The translations under genes and the position numbers were made by a program. From Rhizobium sp. (GTDB lineage Bacteria; Pseudomonadota; Alphaproteobacteria; Rhizobiales; Rhizobiaceae), in assembly GCA_028290545.1 (NCBI GenBank), contig JAQGJP010000056.1, positions 62,001 through 126,000 on the forward strand: 64,000 bases of DNA, in the 5' to 3' direction. The notes beneath the pieces were generated by a model. It was not told where the DNA came from. It worked only from the letters and a program-made list of their open reading frames with translations, and searched no databases. Position 1 is the stretch's first letter, and each line of letters begins with the position of its first letter. Positions 50,705-59,205 of the stretch are shown in pieces.

Positions 50705-51811
50705 TCACTTCGAAACCGCGGCACCCCGCTTGGGTTTCCCTGGCGTCTTGTTGGTAAAATGGGCGTTGCCCAGTCCAGTGCCGATCGTCACCACGCCCCA
50801 GCCACCGATGTCCTGCATGAAAGGCACCTGCGAAAGCCCCTGGACGACAGCGTCATTGTGCATGATCACGAAGGTCGGTTGACCGTCGATCTCGGGAATG
50901 GCCTTCATCAGTGCTTCCGGCAGGTTGAAATGCTCGCTCTCCCAATTGCCGCCCGGCAGGTTCTGGCCGCCGCGATCGATCGAGCCGTCGGCCTTGATGA
51001 TGCCAGGGCAGGCGATACCGATCACCGGCGCGGGAACGAGGCTCGCCTTGTTCGCCTTGGCAACCAGCTTTTCGATCATCGCGACGAGACGTTCGATGGT
51101 CGCGCTGCGGCTCGGTGCATCGTCGGCATGCCGCCAGAGCTCCGACCGCCACACTTGGGCTTGGGAAAGGTCTGCGTTGGCCTTCTGATGGAGTTCGATG
51201 ATCCCGGCGCGAATATTGGTTCCGCCGATATCGACCGCCAGAATCGCCTCGTGTCCCTTCAGCATCCAGGCGGGCATGAGGTGCGCCGCGCCGATCAACC
51301 CGGCATCATCGGGATGATGGGCGATCGGGGTCAGTTCGGTCTTGTATCCTTCGGCCTTGAGCAGCACCATCGTCCGGGCAATCGCCAGTTCGCCAACCGC
51401 GCTTTGCTTGAGGCCGCCGCCAACCGCGATGCGTCCGGTATCCTTCCAGCTCGCGCGGCCGAGATAGCGGATAAGGACTTTTGCGAGATCCTTGGCGTAA
51501 TCATCGACAGCGCCGATGATCAGGGCGGCAGCTTCCTTGTCCGGCCCGTTCAGGAGAGCATCGATCTGCTTCTTGGTAAGGTCCTGGGTCGGGGTATCGC
51601 CGAGCGGGTCATCGCCGCCGTTCCTCACCCGTTTGCGCCACTCGCTGAGCTTGTCCTGGAATGCGGACTTGCTTGCCTTGTCGCCGATGAATCCGTCCTT
51701 GTCCTTCAGTTCGATATTGTAGTCATCGACGGTGACCGAAGGCAGATCGTCGGCCCCATGCGTGAGCGGCGCTCCTGTTGCTTCGTGCTTTACAGATTTG
51801 CCTTGCGCCAT
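50705..51811 (-). CDS. ROK-type sugar kinase with circularly permuted motif order
   Basis: A 368-residue protein. In normal ROK kinases the order is DIGGT, NDA, GTGxG, GGG, then a DDAGLIGAA-like end. Here residues 129-133 are the adenosine-site VGGG, 168-176 are DDAGLIGAA (normally the C-terminus), and 190-202 are ILAVDIGGTNIRA (normally the N-terminus), followed by ACPGIIKADG near 267, NDA at 319-321 and IGTGLGNA at 343-350 near the end. No CxCGxxGC zinc motif is present. Kinase residues look intact, so it may phosphorylate glucose or a similar sugar. The start at 51811 follows GGAGA. It diverges from otsB. N-terminal residues 1-60 are unassigned. Confidence 0.85.
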   Translation of the reverse strand: MAQGKSVKHEATGAPLTHGADDLPSVTVDDYNIELKDKDGFIGDKASKSAFQDKLSEWRKRVRNGGDDPLGDTPTQDLTKKQIDALLNGPDKEAAALIIGAVDDYAKDLAKVLIRYLGRASWKDTGRIAVGGGLKQSAVGELAIARTMVLLKAEGYKTELTPIAHHPDDAGLIGAAHLMPAWMLKGHEAILAVDIGGTNIRAGIIELHQKANADLSQAQVWRSELWRHADDAPSRSATIERLVAMIEKLVAKANKASLVPAPVIGIACPGIIKADGSIDRGGQNLPGGNWESEHFNLPEALMKAIPEIDGQPTFVIMHNDAVVQGLSQVPFMQDIGGWGVVTIGTGLGNAHFTNKTPGKPKRGAAVSK

Positions 51812-51971
51812 AGAGTCTCCCCATTTGTCACAGCCGCCGCGGTGACATGGCGGCGCGGCTGGCATTGGAGAACGTCGGGGACGGACGGATGTTCCGGGCC
51901 CGGCACAGGAACTATCAAGTTCGCGATGACGTTTAGAGCAGATTGTACCGAAAAGCGAGTGGTGAGCACAC

Positions 51972-52775
51972 ATGGAGCAACAGCAACAGGCTGCATCTCA
52001 GGATGCTTTGCAAAAAGACCATTCCACGAGGGTGGCACTGACCCGTGCTCTCGAGCGACCGGACCAGTGGGCGCTGTTTCTCGACATCGATGGCACGCTG
52101 CTTGATCTCGCGCCGACGCCGGATAGTATCGTGGTTCCCGAGACACTGGCGCGGGACATCGACCGGCTTTCGCAGAAACTCGGCGGCGCCGTGGCGCTTG
52201 TGACGGGTCGTGCCCTGCGATACGCGGATGCGCTGTTCAGGCCTTTCAATTTTCCAATTGCCGGCCTGCATGGCGCCGAAATCCGGGGTCCCGACGGCCG
52301 GGAATTGTTCGTCAAGTCGACCGCCGAATTTGAAGCCCTGAAACACGCCTTGATGCGCGAGGCGGAAAGCATGCCGGGCGTATTGATCGAGGACAAGGGC
52401 GCTGCGGTGGCCGCTCACTATCGGCTGGCGCCGCAATTCGAAGCGCAACTCGACCAGCGGATGAAGGAATACGCCCATGCCGCCGGCCCCGACTGGGCGC
52501 TGCAACTGGGCAAGTTCGTGTTCGAAATCCGCCCGTCGCGGGCCAGCAAGGGTGACGCCCTGGAGCGCTTTCTGGGAGAACAGCCGTTTCTCGACCGGCT
52601 GCCGCTGGCAATCGGTGACGACCTGACCGACGAATCGATGTTCGCCGTCGCCAACGCCCGGGGCGGCCATTCCATTCGCGTCGGACGTCCCAACGCCTCT
52701 ACCTGCGCGCAGGCGACCGCCGAATCTCCCGCCCACGTGCGGCAGGCAATCACCGAATTATCCGCGCCTGGCTGA
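51972..52775 (+). CDS. otsB: Trehalose-6-phosphate phosphatase
   Basis: A 267-residue HAD-family phosphatase that releases trehalose from trehalose-6-phosphate. The nucleophile motif LFLDIDGTLLDLAPTPD is near residues 35-51, VALVTGRAL near 75, GLHGAEIR near 97, the Lys motif in EIRPSRASKGDALERFL near 187 and AIGDDLTDESMFAVA near 213. No trehalose-6-phosphate synthase is adjacent. It overlaps the opposing membrane-protein gene by 18 bp. Confidence 0.93.
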   Translation: MEQQQQAASQDALQKDHSTRVALTRALERPDQWALFLDIDGTLLDLAPTPDSIVVPETLARDIDRLSQKLGGAVALVTGRALRYADALFRPFNFPIAGLHGAEIRGPDGRELFVKSTAEFEALKHALMREAESMPGVLIEDKGAAVAAHYRLAPQFEAQLDQRMKEYAHAAGPDWALQLGKFVFEIRPSRASKGDALERFLGEQPFLDRLPLAIGDDLTDESMFAVANARGGHSIRVGRPNASTCAQATAESPAHVRQAITELSAPG

Positions 52776-53288
52776 GCCTGGCCACCTGAGCGCAATGAAC
52801 GCCATCAGGCTCGCCACCGCGAAGGCATTGAGGTTGAGAAGCGCTGACAGGTCCCCGTCGCTCCAGACATGCAGCGCCGTGCCCAGTCGGTCATACGCGG
52901 CAACGAAGGCGCAGAAGATGAAAAACGCCAATCCGCGCTGCCACCACTTTTCCTCCGCGTAGAAGGACAGCGCCACCAGCATGATGCAGGGTGCCAGAAA
53001 AAGTTCGGTGCCTGATCCCGTTCCAAACAGCTTGGCCTCGAAGAGCGTATCGATCGTCCCGACCAGCGGCAGGGCCATGCGTGCCGCCAGCGGGGAGCGG
53101 CGCGCGATAAAGGGAATCGCCAAAAAGAAAGGCGCAGAAAGCAAGGTCCACAGCGAAGCTTCGACACCGCTGCTCGTCAGCCACCAGACATAGAGCGGAT
53201 AGAACGGCTTGTTGGCGAAGATCACCCAGGCAATGGTGACCGTCGCCGCCGTCAGCGGATCGAGCGGCGGCCTTGCGGGCGTAGTCAC
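52758..53288 (-). CDS. Hypothetical inner-membrane protein of the lipid locus
   Basis: A 176-residue protein with about five or six hydrophobic segments and no signal peptide (AATVTIAWVIFANKPFYPLYVWWL; LWTLLSAPFFLAIPFIA; LALPCIM-like LFLAPCIMLVALSFY; AFFIFCAFVAAY). I do not recognise a family with confidence. It ends the leftward run 55139-52758 and starts 4 bp after the CFA-type gene, so a role with lipid modification is inferred from position only. Confidence 0.65.
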   Translation of the reverse strand: MTTPARPPLDPLTAATVTIAWVIFANKPFYPLYVWWLTSSGVEASLWTLLSAPFFLAIPFIARRSPLAARMALPLVGTIDTLFEAKLFGTGSGTELFLAPCIMLVALSFYAEEKWWQRGLAFFIFCAFVAAYDRLGTALHVWSDGDLSALLNLNAFAVASLMAFIALRWPGSARRG

Positions 53289-53291
53289 AGC

Positions 53292-54323
53292 TCACGCTTT
53301 GGCGGGCGACAGAAGATAGTGTCCGACGCCCCAGACATCGCCATTCTCATGGCCGAACAGCCCCGCTGTCGCCAGGAAGAATAGCCGCCAGCGACGGCGC
53401 CACAAAACCGCATCCGCGCCGTATACCCTTTTCAGGATGCGGTCGACGCTGTCGATCCCGCGGTCGAAATTCGCCAGCCAGTCGAGCGCCGTCCGGCGAT
53501 AATGGGTACCCGACCAACGCCATTGCTGCTCGACCGTGAACAGGTCGTCGAAGCGATGCGGCAGGTCGAAGGCCGGCATGATGCCGCCGGTGAAGAAATG
53601 ATGGGCGATCCAGTCAGACGGATCGGACGTGTCGAAACGATAGGAACGATCTTTGTGGGTGAACACATGCAGGAACATCCTGCCGTCTTCCTTCAACCAT
53701 GTGCGGGCGCGTTCCAGCAGAATGCGCCAGTTCGACATATGCTCGAACATTTCCACCGAAACGATCCGGTCAAAGGTCTCGGCGGTCGCAAACACATTCA
53801 TGTCCTGAGTCAGGACCGTCAGGTTGGTCAGTCCGCGTTCCTGCGCCTGACCTTCGATATATTCCCGCTGCGAGGTCGAGTTGGAGACCGAGGTGATTTT
53901 GGCCTGGGGGAAGTGCTCGGCGAGATAGAGCGACAGCGACCCCCAGCCGCAGCCCAGTTCAAGAATAGCCTGGCCGTCCCGGATATCCGCGTGCTGAACG
54001 GTTTCAGCCAGCGCGAAGGTCTCGGCCTGCGCCAGCGTTGTCGATGCGTCCCGATAGAGGCAGCTCGAATATTTCCGCTGCGGGCCGAGGACCAGCGCGA
54101 AGAATTCCGACGGCACTTCATAGTGCTGCGCATTCGCCTCGTCTGTATGGATGGCGACCGGATAATGTTTCATCGCAGTGGTGAAGACCGCCTCGGTTTC
54201 GGCGGTCGCGACACTCAGTTTGCGTTTGGTCCGGCCGACGAGAAAATCGATGCCCGCGAGCGTCAGTCCATCAGGCAACGGCGCGCGTTCGGCGGCGTTG
54301 ATTGCGAATGCCAGCATGTCCAT
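53292..54323 (-). CDS. CFA-synthase-like SAM-dependent methyltransferase (short form)
   Basis: A 343-residue enzyme of the cyclopropane/mycolic-acid synthase family lacking most of the N-terminal lipid-binding domain of CFA synthases. The core has YEVPSEFFALVLGPQRKYSSCLY (about 65-87), ILELGCGWGSLSLYLAEHFP (about 115), FDRIVSVEMFEHMSNWRILL (about 182) and FFTGGIMPAFDL. Such short forms methylate unsaturated acyl chains. Second gene of the leftward run, after DUF1295. One of three CFA-type proteins in the window. Confidence 0.87.
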   Translation of the reverse strand: MDMLAFAINAAERAPLPDGLTLAGIDFLVGRTKRKLSVATAETEAVFTTAMKHYPVAIHTDEANAQHYEVPSEFFALVLGPQRKYSSCLYRDASTTLAQAETFALAETVQHADIRDGQAILELGCGWGSLSLYLAEHFPQAKITSVSNSTSQREYIEGQAQERGLTNLTVLTQDMNVFATAETFDRIVSVEMFEHMSNWRILLERARTWLKEDGRMFLHVFTHKDRSYRFDTSDPSDWIAHHFFTGGIMPAFDLPHRFDDLFTVEQQWRWSGTHYRRTALDWLANFDRGIDSVDRILKRVYGADAVLWRRRWRLFFLATAGLFGHENGDVWGVGHYLLSPAKA

Positions 54324-54338
54324 CGCTAGATCTCCCTC

Positions 54339-55139
54339 TTACGAATTTGCACCGGAATGGCGGGGCCCCGGAAAAAAGGCATTGACGTGAGCCTGTAGAG
54401 CCCGAAATTTTTCGCCGCGTGATTTCAGCATGTGCTCTTCTAGCGGCGGAATGCCGGACACATGCACAAGCAGCCAGAACATCTGCAGCGGCGCCAAAAG
54501 GGCAAGCCAGCCCCAGTTGAACACTCCGTGGAAATCGATCGCGAACAGCAGCCATGCGCACCAGATCAGCCACTCGAAGAAATAGTTGGGGTGGCGCGAG
54601 TATCGCCAGAGACCGGTTTCGCACACACCCGTCTTGGCCTCCGGGCTTTTGCGGAAGCGGGCAAGCTGGGCATCGGCCACCGCTTCGCCGGCAATCGCAG
54701 CGATTGCTGTCATGATGGCGACTATATCGAGAAACCTCGGGAAAGGCGCTGGATTGGCCGCGGCCAGATAAACCGCGAGCACGAGAACGAAGGCGGCGAT
54801 AGCCTGCACCTGCAGGAAGACGAACAGCTTCCAGGCAGCCGACGCGCCCCATTCCTCGATGAACTTCGCATAGCGTGGGTCCTCGCCGCCGCCTCTGGTA
54901 CGGACGCCGATATGGGTGCCGAGGCGGATGGACCAGACGGCGATGATCGCCAGCACGACAATCCGGCGCTCGAAATCTCCATCCGCCCAGATCGCCGCCG
55001 CGATGCCGCCAAGCCCGACGGTGAAGGACCAGATCGTATCAATCCAGCCGCTGGCGCCGGTCATGCGCTGGACCGCCCAGGCGCATGCCATCACAAACGA
55101 GAGCCCCACGGCAATCCAGGCAAGCAAGATAAAGTCCAT
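54339..55139 (-). CDS. DUF1295 membrane protein, steroid 5-alpha-reductase-like fold
   Basis: A 266-residue integral membrane protein with about seven helices. Diagnostic segments are WIDTIWSFTVGLGGI near 32, WSIRLGTHIGVRTRGGGEDPRYAKF near 78 and the C-terminal RYSRHPNYFFEWLIWCAWLLFA followed by PLEEHMLKSRGEKF, which is the NADPH-binding end of this reductase fold. Related proteins reduce conjugated or enone-like double bonds in lipids. The start at 55139 follows GGGAG. First gene leftward, divergent from the flavin amine oxidase gene across the 16-bp direct repeat. Confidence 0.86.
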   Translation of the reverse strand: MDFILLAWIAVGLSFVMACAWAVQRMTGASGWIDTIWSFTVGLGGIAAAIWADGDFERRIVVLAIIAVWSIRLGTHIGVRTRGGGEDPRYAKFIEEWGASAAWKLFVFLQVQAIAAFVLVLAVYLAAANPAPFPRFLDIVAIMTAIAAIAGEAVADAQLARFRKSPEAKTGVCETGLWRYSRHPNYFFEWLIWCAWLLFAIDFHGVFNWGWLALLAPLQMFWLLVHVSGIPPLEEHMLKSRGEKFRALQAHVNAFFPGPRHSGANS

Positions 55140-55252
55140 GTGGCTCCCACGTGGCAACGCGGCGAATTCGCGTTCCTGACCACTCTACGCTTTTCGACAG
55201 GCCTTGGTTGCACGGGATATCCAAAATAATCCGGATTTACCGGAAAAAATAC

Positions 55253-55286
55253 GAAACCTTTTGGCGCTTTGAAACCTTTTGACGCT
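55253..55286 (+). repeat. Tandem 16-bp repeat in the divergent promoter of the lipid locus
   Basis: GAAACCTTTTGGCGCT at 55253-55268 and GAAACCTTTTGACGCT at 55271-55286, 15 of 16 identical, period 18 bp. The second copy, GAAACC followed 15 bp later by CCGTAT, resembles the AAC/CGT elements of ECF-sigma promoters, about 55 bp before the start at 55350. Confidence 0.55.
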
Positions 55287-55349
55287 GGCGTCCGTATCCA
55301 CAAGCATCACGGCGTTTGGCAGCCGGCTAATGATGCGTGGAGGGATTTC

Positions 55350-56711
55350 ATGGGTTATCATGATCGGAACGGCGGCGGCCGACCACTGAATATTGCGGTG
55401 ATCGGTACGGGTATTTCCGGATTGTCTGCAGCATGGCTGCTTTCGCAACGTCACGATGTAACGGTTTTCGAAGCGGCCGACCGCGTCGGCGGCCATAGCC
55501 ACACCGTGGATTTTGACAGCCCCGCCGGCCGCGTCTCCGTCGATACCGGCTTCATCGTCTACAACGAAGTTACATATCCCAATCTCACGGCACTGTTCCG
55601 CACGCTCGATGTCCCGACGGCCGCCTCCGACATGTCCTTCGCGGTTTCGCTCAATCAGGGTGAATTCGAATATTCCGGCGGCACCGGGCTCGGCCTGTTC
55701 GCCCAGAAATCCAATCTGCTCAGTCCCCGCTTCTGGAAGATGATGGGCGATATCCTGAAATTCTATCGCAATGCGCCGCGTGACCTGCCAACCATGGGAG
55801 AGATCTCGCTGGACGACTATCTTGCCGGGAATGGCTATGGCCGCGCGTTCCGCGAGGACCACCTTTACCCGATGGCCGCAGCGATCTGGTCGACGCCGGC
55901 AATGGAGGTCGGCGATTATCCGGCCGCGAATTTCGTAAAATTCTGCCGCAACCACGGCCTGCTGGAAATCTGGAACCGGCCGATCTGGCGCACGGTCCAG
56001 GGCGGCAGCCGAGAATATGTCAAGCGAATGACCGGGCGCTTTGCTGATCGCATCCGAACCTCGACGCCGATCGGACGTGTCCGGCGGCTGGCGGGCCGCG
56101 TGGAGATATCGGATGTGCATGGCATCACCCGTCATTTCGATGATGTGGTGATCGCCACCCATGCGGACCAGGCATTGGCCATGCTGACCGACGCGAGCGC
56201 CGATGAACGCAGGGTGCTCGGTGCCTTCCGCTACTCGCGCAACGAGGCGATCCTGCATGGCGACGCCAGCCTGATGCCGAAACGCCGGGCTGCCTGGTCA
56301 AGCTGGAACTATCTGTCCGATCGCAAGGAAGGCCATTCACAACCTTCGATCACCTATTGGATGAACCGCCTGCAGCCGCTTGGCGCGGCTCCGCCGACCT
56401 TCGTAACGCTCAATCCATGCGTGAGCCCGCGCCAGGAGACCATCATCAGCCGCGAGATCTATGAACATCCCGTCTTCGATATCGGCACCGAGCGCGCGCA
56501 GCAGGAGATCTGGTCGCTGCAGGGCACGCGCAACACATGGTTCTGCGGCGCGCATTTCGGCAGCGGTTTTCACGAGGACGGCTTGCAGGCGGGCCTTGCG
56601 GTCGCCGAGGATCTGGGTGGCGTTCGCCGGCCCTGGCAGATCGCTACCGACAGCGCCCGCATCGTCCGCAAACCGGTGGTCTATCCCATTGGCGTCGAGG
56701 CACTTGCATGA
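55350..56711 (+). CDS. FAD-dependent amine-oxidase-like desaturase/oxidoreductase
   Basis: A 453-residue flavoprotein of the NAD(P)-binding/amine oxidase superfamily: NIAVIGTGISGLSAAWLLSQRHDVTVFEAADRVGGHSHT (residues about 14-52), DTGFIVYNEVTYPNL, MYPMAAAIWS-like YPMAAAIWSTPAMEVGDYP, and the C-terminal FAD site FCGAHFGSGFHEDGLQAGLAVAE. These proteins occur constantly with DUF1365 and CFA-type genes, and an alphaproteobacterial homologue class is implicated in desaturating methylated fatty acids. The start at 55350 follows GGAGGGA. First rightward gene of the locus. Confidence 0.88.
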   Translation: MGYHDRNGGGRPLNIAVIGTGISGLSAAWLLSQRHDVTVFEAADRVGGHSHTVDFDSPAGRVSVDTGFIVYNEVTYPNLTALFRTLDVPTAASDMSFAVSLNQGEFEYSGGTGLGLFAQKSNLLSPRFWKMMGDILKFYRNAPRDLPTMGEISLDDYLAGNGYGRAFREDHLYPMAAAIWSTPAMEVGDYPAANFVKFCRNHGLLEIWNRPIWRTVQGGSREYVKRMTGRFADRIRTSTPIGRVRRLAGRVEISDVHGITRHFDDVVIATHADQALAMLTDASADERRVLGAFRYSRNEAILHGDASLMPKRRAAWSSWNYLSDRKEGHSQPSITYWMNRLQPLGAAPPTFVTLNPCVSPRQETIISREIYEHPVFDIGTERAQQEIWSLQGTRNTWFCGAHFGSGFHEDGLQAGLAVAEDLGGVRRPWQIATDSARIVRKPVVYPIGVEALA

Positions 56712-56724
56712 GAGGAGTATCGGC

Positions 56725-57543
56725 ATGAGCGGCACGCTCGCATCGGCGCTCTATCCCGGCCATGTCACGCATGCGCGTCTCCGGCCGAAAGTGCACAAGC
56801 TCGCCTATCGCATCTATTCGCTGTTGCTCGATCTCGATGAACTGGACGACCTCGACCGGCGCCTGCGCTGGTTTTCGGTCGATCGGTTCAATCTGTTCTC
56901 CTTCAATCGCAAGGATCGGGGCGATCGGTCGGGCTCCGACCTCCGGCTCCAGGTCGAGTGCTCGATGCGCGCAGCCGGCGTCGAACCGGATGGCGGACCG
57001 ATCCGGCTGCTGACCATGCCGCGCTTGCTGGGCTGGACCTTCAATCCGCTCAGCACCTTCTTCTGCTACCGGACGAACGGCTCACTCGCCGCCATTCTCT
57101 GGGAAGTCGACAACACGTTCGGCGAACGCCACGCTTACATGATCCCGGTCGAGCCGGGAGAGGGCGGCGAGATCGTGCAACATTGTGACAAGGAATTCTA
57201 TGTCTCCCCTTTCATGGACATGGACCTGCGCTACGTGTTTCGCGTCACGCCGCCCGAGGCACTGATGTCGATCAGGATCGATACTTTCGATGCGGAAGGG
57301 CTGGTGCTTACCGCACGGCATCTGGCGCGTCGCACGGAACTCACCGATCGCGCGCTGATCAAGGCATTTTTCACAATTCCCCTGCTCACCTTGCGCGTTG
57401 TTGGCGGCATCCATTGGGAGGCATTGAAAATCTGGTTGAAAGGCGTCAGGTTGCGTGTCCATTCCGCCCCGCCGGAACATTCTGTTTCCGTCGTCCGTAA
57501 AACTGTCGAGTCCAAGGAAGCCCCGGTTCATGAGCCAGCTTGA
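56725..57543 (+). CDS. DUF1365-family protein
   Basis: A 272-residue protein with the complete DUF1365 pattern: ALYPGHVTHARLRPKVHKLAYRIYSLLLDLDEL, FNRKDRG, TMPRLLGWTFNPLSTFFCY and HCDKEFYVSPFMDMDLRYVFRVTPP. Its enzymatic role is unknown; it is nearly always between a flavin amine oxidase and a CFA-type methyltransferase, as here. The start at 56725 follows AGAGGAG. It overlaps the following gene by 14 bp. Confidence 0.9.
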   Translation: MSGTLASALYPGHVTHARLRPKVHKLAYRIYSLLLDLDELDDLDRRLRWFSVDRFNLFSFNRKDRGDRSGSDLRLQVECSMRAAGVEPDGGPIRLLTMPRLLGWTFNPLSTFFCYRTNGSLAAILWEVDNTFGERHAYMIPVEPGEGGEIVQHCDKEFYVSPFMDMDLRYVFRVTPPEALMSIRIDTFDAEGLVLTARHLARRTELTDRALIKAFFTIPLLTLRVVGGIHWEALKIWLKGVRLRVHSAPPEHSVSVVRKTVESKEAPVHEPA

Positions 57544-58774
57544 TGATTTTTCGTTTGCCGCAACCGAAACCAGCGATACCGCCCGAGAGCCGGCCGGCGG
57601 ACTGGGTGTAAGGTTTCTCCGCAAGCTTCTTGCCGATCTGCGCTATGGCCGTCTCAAGGTGGTGCTTCCTTCCGGCGCGGTGTTCGAAAAATCCGGTTCC
57701 GAAGCAGGTCCTGAAGCAACGATTGTCATCAAGCGCTGGCGGATGCTGCGTCGGGTCATACTGGGTGGCGATATCGGTTTTGCCGAAGCCTTCATGCATG
57801 GCGAATGGACGACGCCCGACCTGACCGAGGTCATCCGTTTTGCAGCCAGGAACACCGAAGCGCTGGCGCCAGCCGTTCAGGGATCGCCCGTCGTGCGGTT
57901 CTTCCACCGCATCGGCCACCTCTTCAACGCCAATTCCAAGCGCGGCAGCAGGCGCAATATCGAGGCGCATTACGATCTCGGCAATGATTTCTACAAGCAG
58001 TGGCTCGATCCATCGATGCTCTATTCGTCCGCGGTCTATGACGAAAATACACAGACGCTGGAAGCGGCTCAGGCACTCAAGCTCAAGAAAATACGCGATA
58101 AACTGGAACTAAACGGTGGCGAGACTGTTCTGGAAATAGGTTGCGGCTGGGGCGCCCTGGCTGCATCTCTCGCGGCCGAGGCCAACGCCAAGGTGACCGG
58201 TATCACGCTGTCGCCATCGCAGCTCGAATGGGCGAAAGGTGTCGTTGCAAAGACATCCAAGGCCGATCAGGTCGATCTGCGCCTGCAGGATTATCGCGAT
58301 GTCGATGGCAAGTTCGACCGTATCGTTTCCATCGAAATGTTCGAGGCGGTTGGCGAAGCCTATTGGCCGAGCTATTTCCAGACGCTGGGAAACTGTCTCA
58401 AACGCCACGGCAAGGCGGTTCTGCAGATCATAACGATCGAGGAGAAGCGGTATCAAAGCTATCGCAAGGAGACGGATTTCATCCAGAAATACGTTTTCCC
58501 CGGCGGCTTTCTGCCGTCCGATTCTGCGCTCGCAGCTGAAATTGCCAAGGCCGGTCTGAAATTGAAGGCTGTCGAGCATTTCGGCAAGTCCTATGCCAAA
58601 ACGCTCGCCGAATGGTGCGTCAGGTTCAAGGCACATTGGCCGGCGATCGCGCCTCTGGGCTTTGACCAGCGCTTTCACCGGCTTTGGGAATATTACCTCT
58701 GCTATTGCGAGGCCGGTTTCGAAGAAGGCTCCATCAATGTGGGCCTATATACAATCGAACATGCGAGCGGATGA
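57530..58774 (+). CDS. CFA-synthase-family methyltransferase of the lipid locus
   Basis: A 414-residue protein with the N-terminal lipid-binding part and the core: IEAHYDLGNDFYKQWLDPSMLYSSAVYD (about 145), VLEIGCGWGALAASLAAEANAKVTGITLS (about 203), FDRIVSIEMFEAVGEAYWPSYFQTL (about 262) and FIQKYVFPGGFLPSD (about 318). EMFEAVGE replaces the EHVG of classic CFA synthases, a feature of members linked to DUF1365 and amine-oxidase genes that may methylate without closing a cyclopropane ring. Overlaps DUF1365 by 14 bp. Confidence 0.9.
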   Translation: MSQLDDFSFAATETSDTAREPAGGLGVRFLRKLLADLRYGRLKVVLPSGAVFEKSGSEAGPEATIVIKRWRMLRRVILGGDIGFAEAFMHGEWTTPDLTEVIRFAARNTEALAPAVQGSPVVRFFHRIGHLFNANSKRGSRRNIEAHYDLGNDFYKQWLDPSMLYSSAVYDENTQTLEAAQALKLKKIRDKLELNGGETVLEIGCGWGALAASLAAEANAKVTGITLSPSQLEWAKGVVAKTSKADQVDLRLQDYRDVDGKFDRIVSIEMFEAVGEAYWPSYFQTLGNCLKRHGKAVLQIITIEEKRYQSYRKETDFIQKYVFPGGFLPSDSALAAEIAKAGLKLKAVEHFGKSYAKTLAEWCVRFKAHWPAIAPLGFDQRFHRLWEYYLCYCEAGFEEGSINVGLYTIEHASG

Positions 58775-58801
58775 CACTCCGCCGCATCAACAAGGAGACG
58801 C

Positions 58802-59179
58802 ATGATGATAAAGTTGCTTGCCGTTGCACTGACGATCGCCTTCCCGCTTGCTTCAGGAGTGGCACAGGCGGCATCGCCGATGGGCCAATGGGCACGCGGA
58901 GATGGCAATGCCAAAGTCCGGCTTGCACAATGCGGTGCCAACATCTGTGCGACCAACACCTGGATCAAGCCGGGAACGCCAAGCGAAAAGGCCGGCGACG
59001 TGCTGGTGATGAAGGTCGCGCCGGTATCGGACTCTCAGTATTCCGGCTCGGCTTTCGATCCGCAGCGCAACATGAACTACAAGATCACCCTGACCCTGAA
59101 CGGCGACACGATGACGACAAAGGGATGTGTTCTGGGCGGCCTGCTGTGCAAGGGCGTCAACTGGACGAAGATCAAGTGA
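58802..59179 (+). CDS. DUF2147 exported protein
   Basis: A 125-residue periplasmic protein with signal peptide ending VAQAA and the DUF2147 pattern: SPMGQWARGDGNAKVRLAQCGANICATNTWIKPG, then LTLNGDTMTTKGCVLGGLLCKGVNWTK. Four mature cysteines probably form two disulphides. The fold is lipocalin-like, which fits a lipid-handling role beside these genes, but no activity is known. Follows the methyltransferase by 27 bp. Confidence 0.87.
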   Translation: MMIKLLAVALTIAFPLASGVAQAASPMGQWARGDGNAKVRLAQCGANICATNTWIKPGTPSEKAGDVLVMKVAPVSDSQYSGSAFDPQRNMNYKITLTLNGDTMTTKGCVLGGLLCKGVNWTKIK

Positions 59180-59205
59180 TGCAGGTCTGTTGAACCGGAG
59201 CGCAG

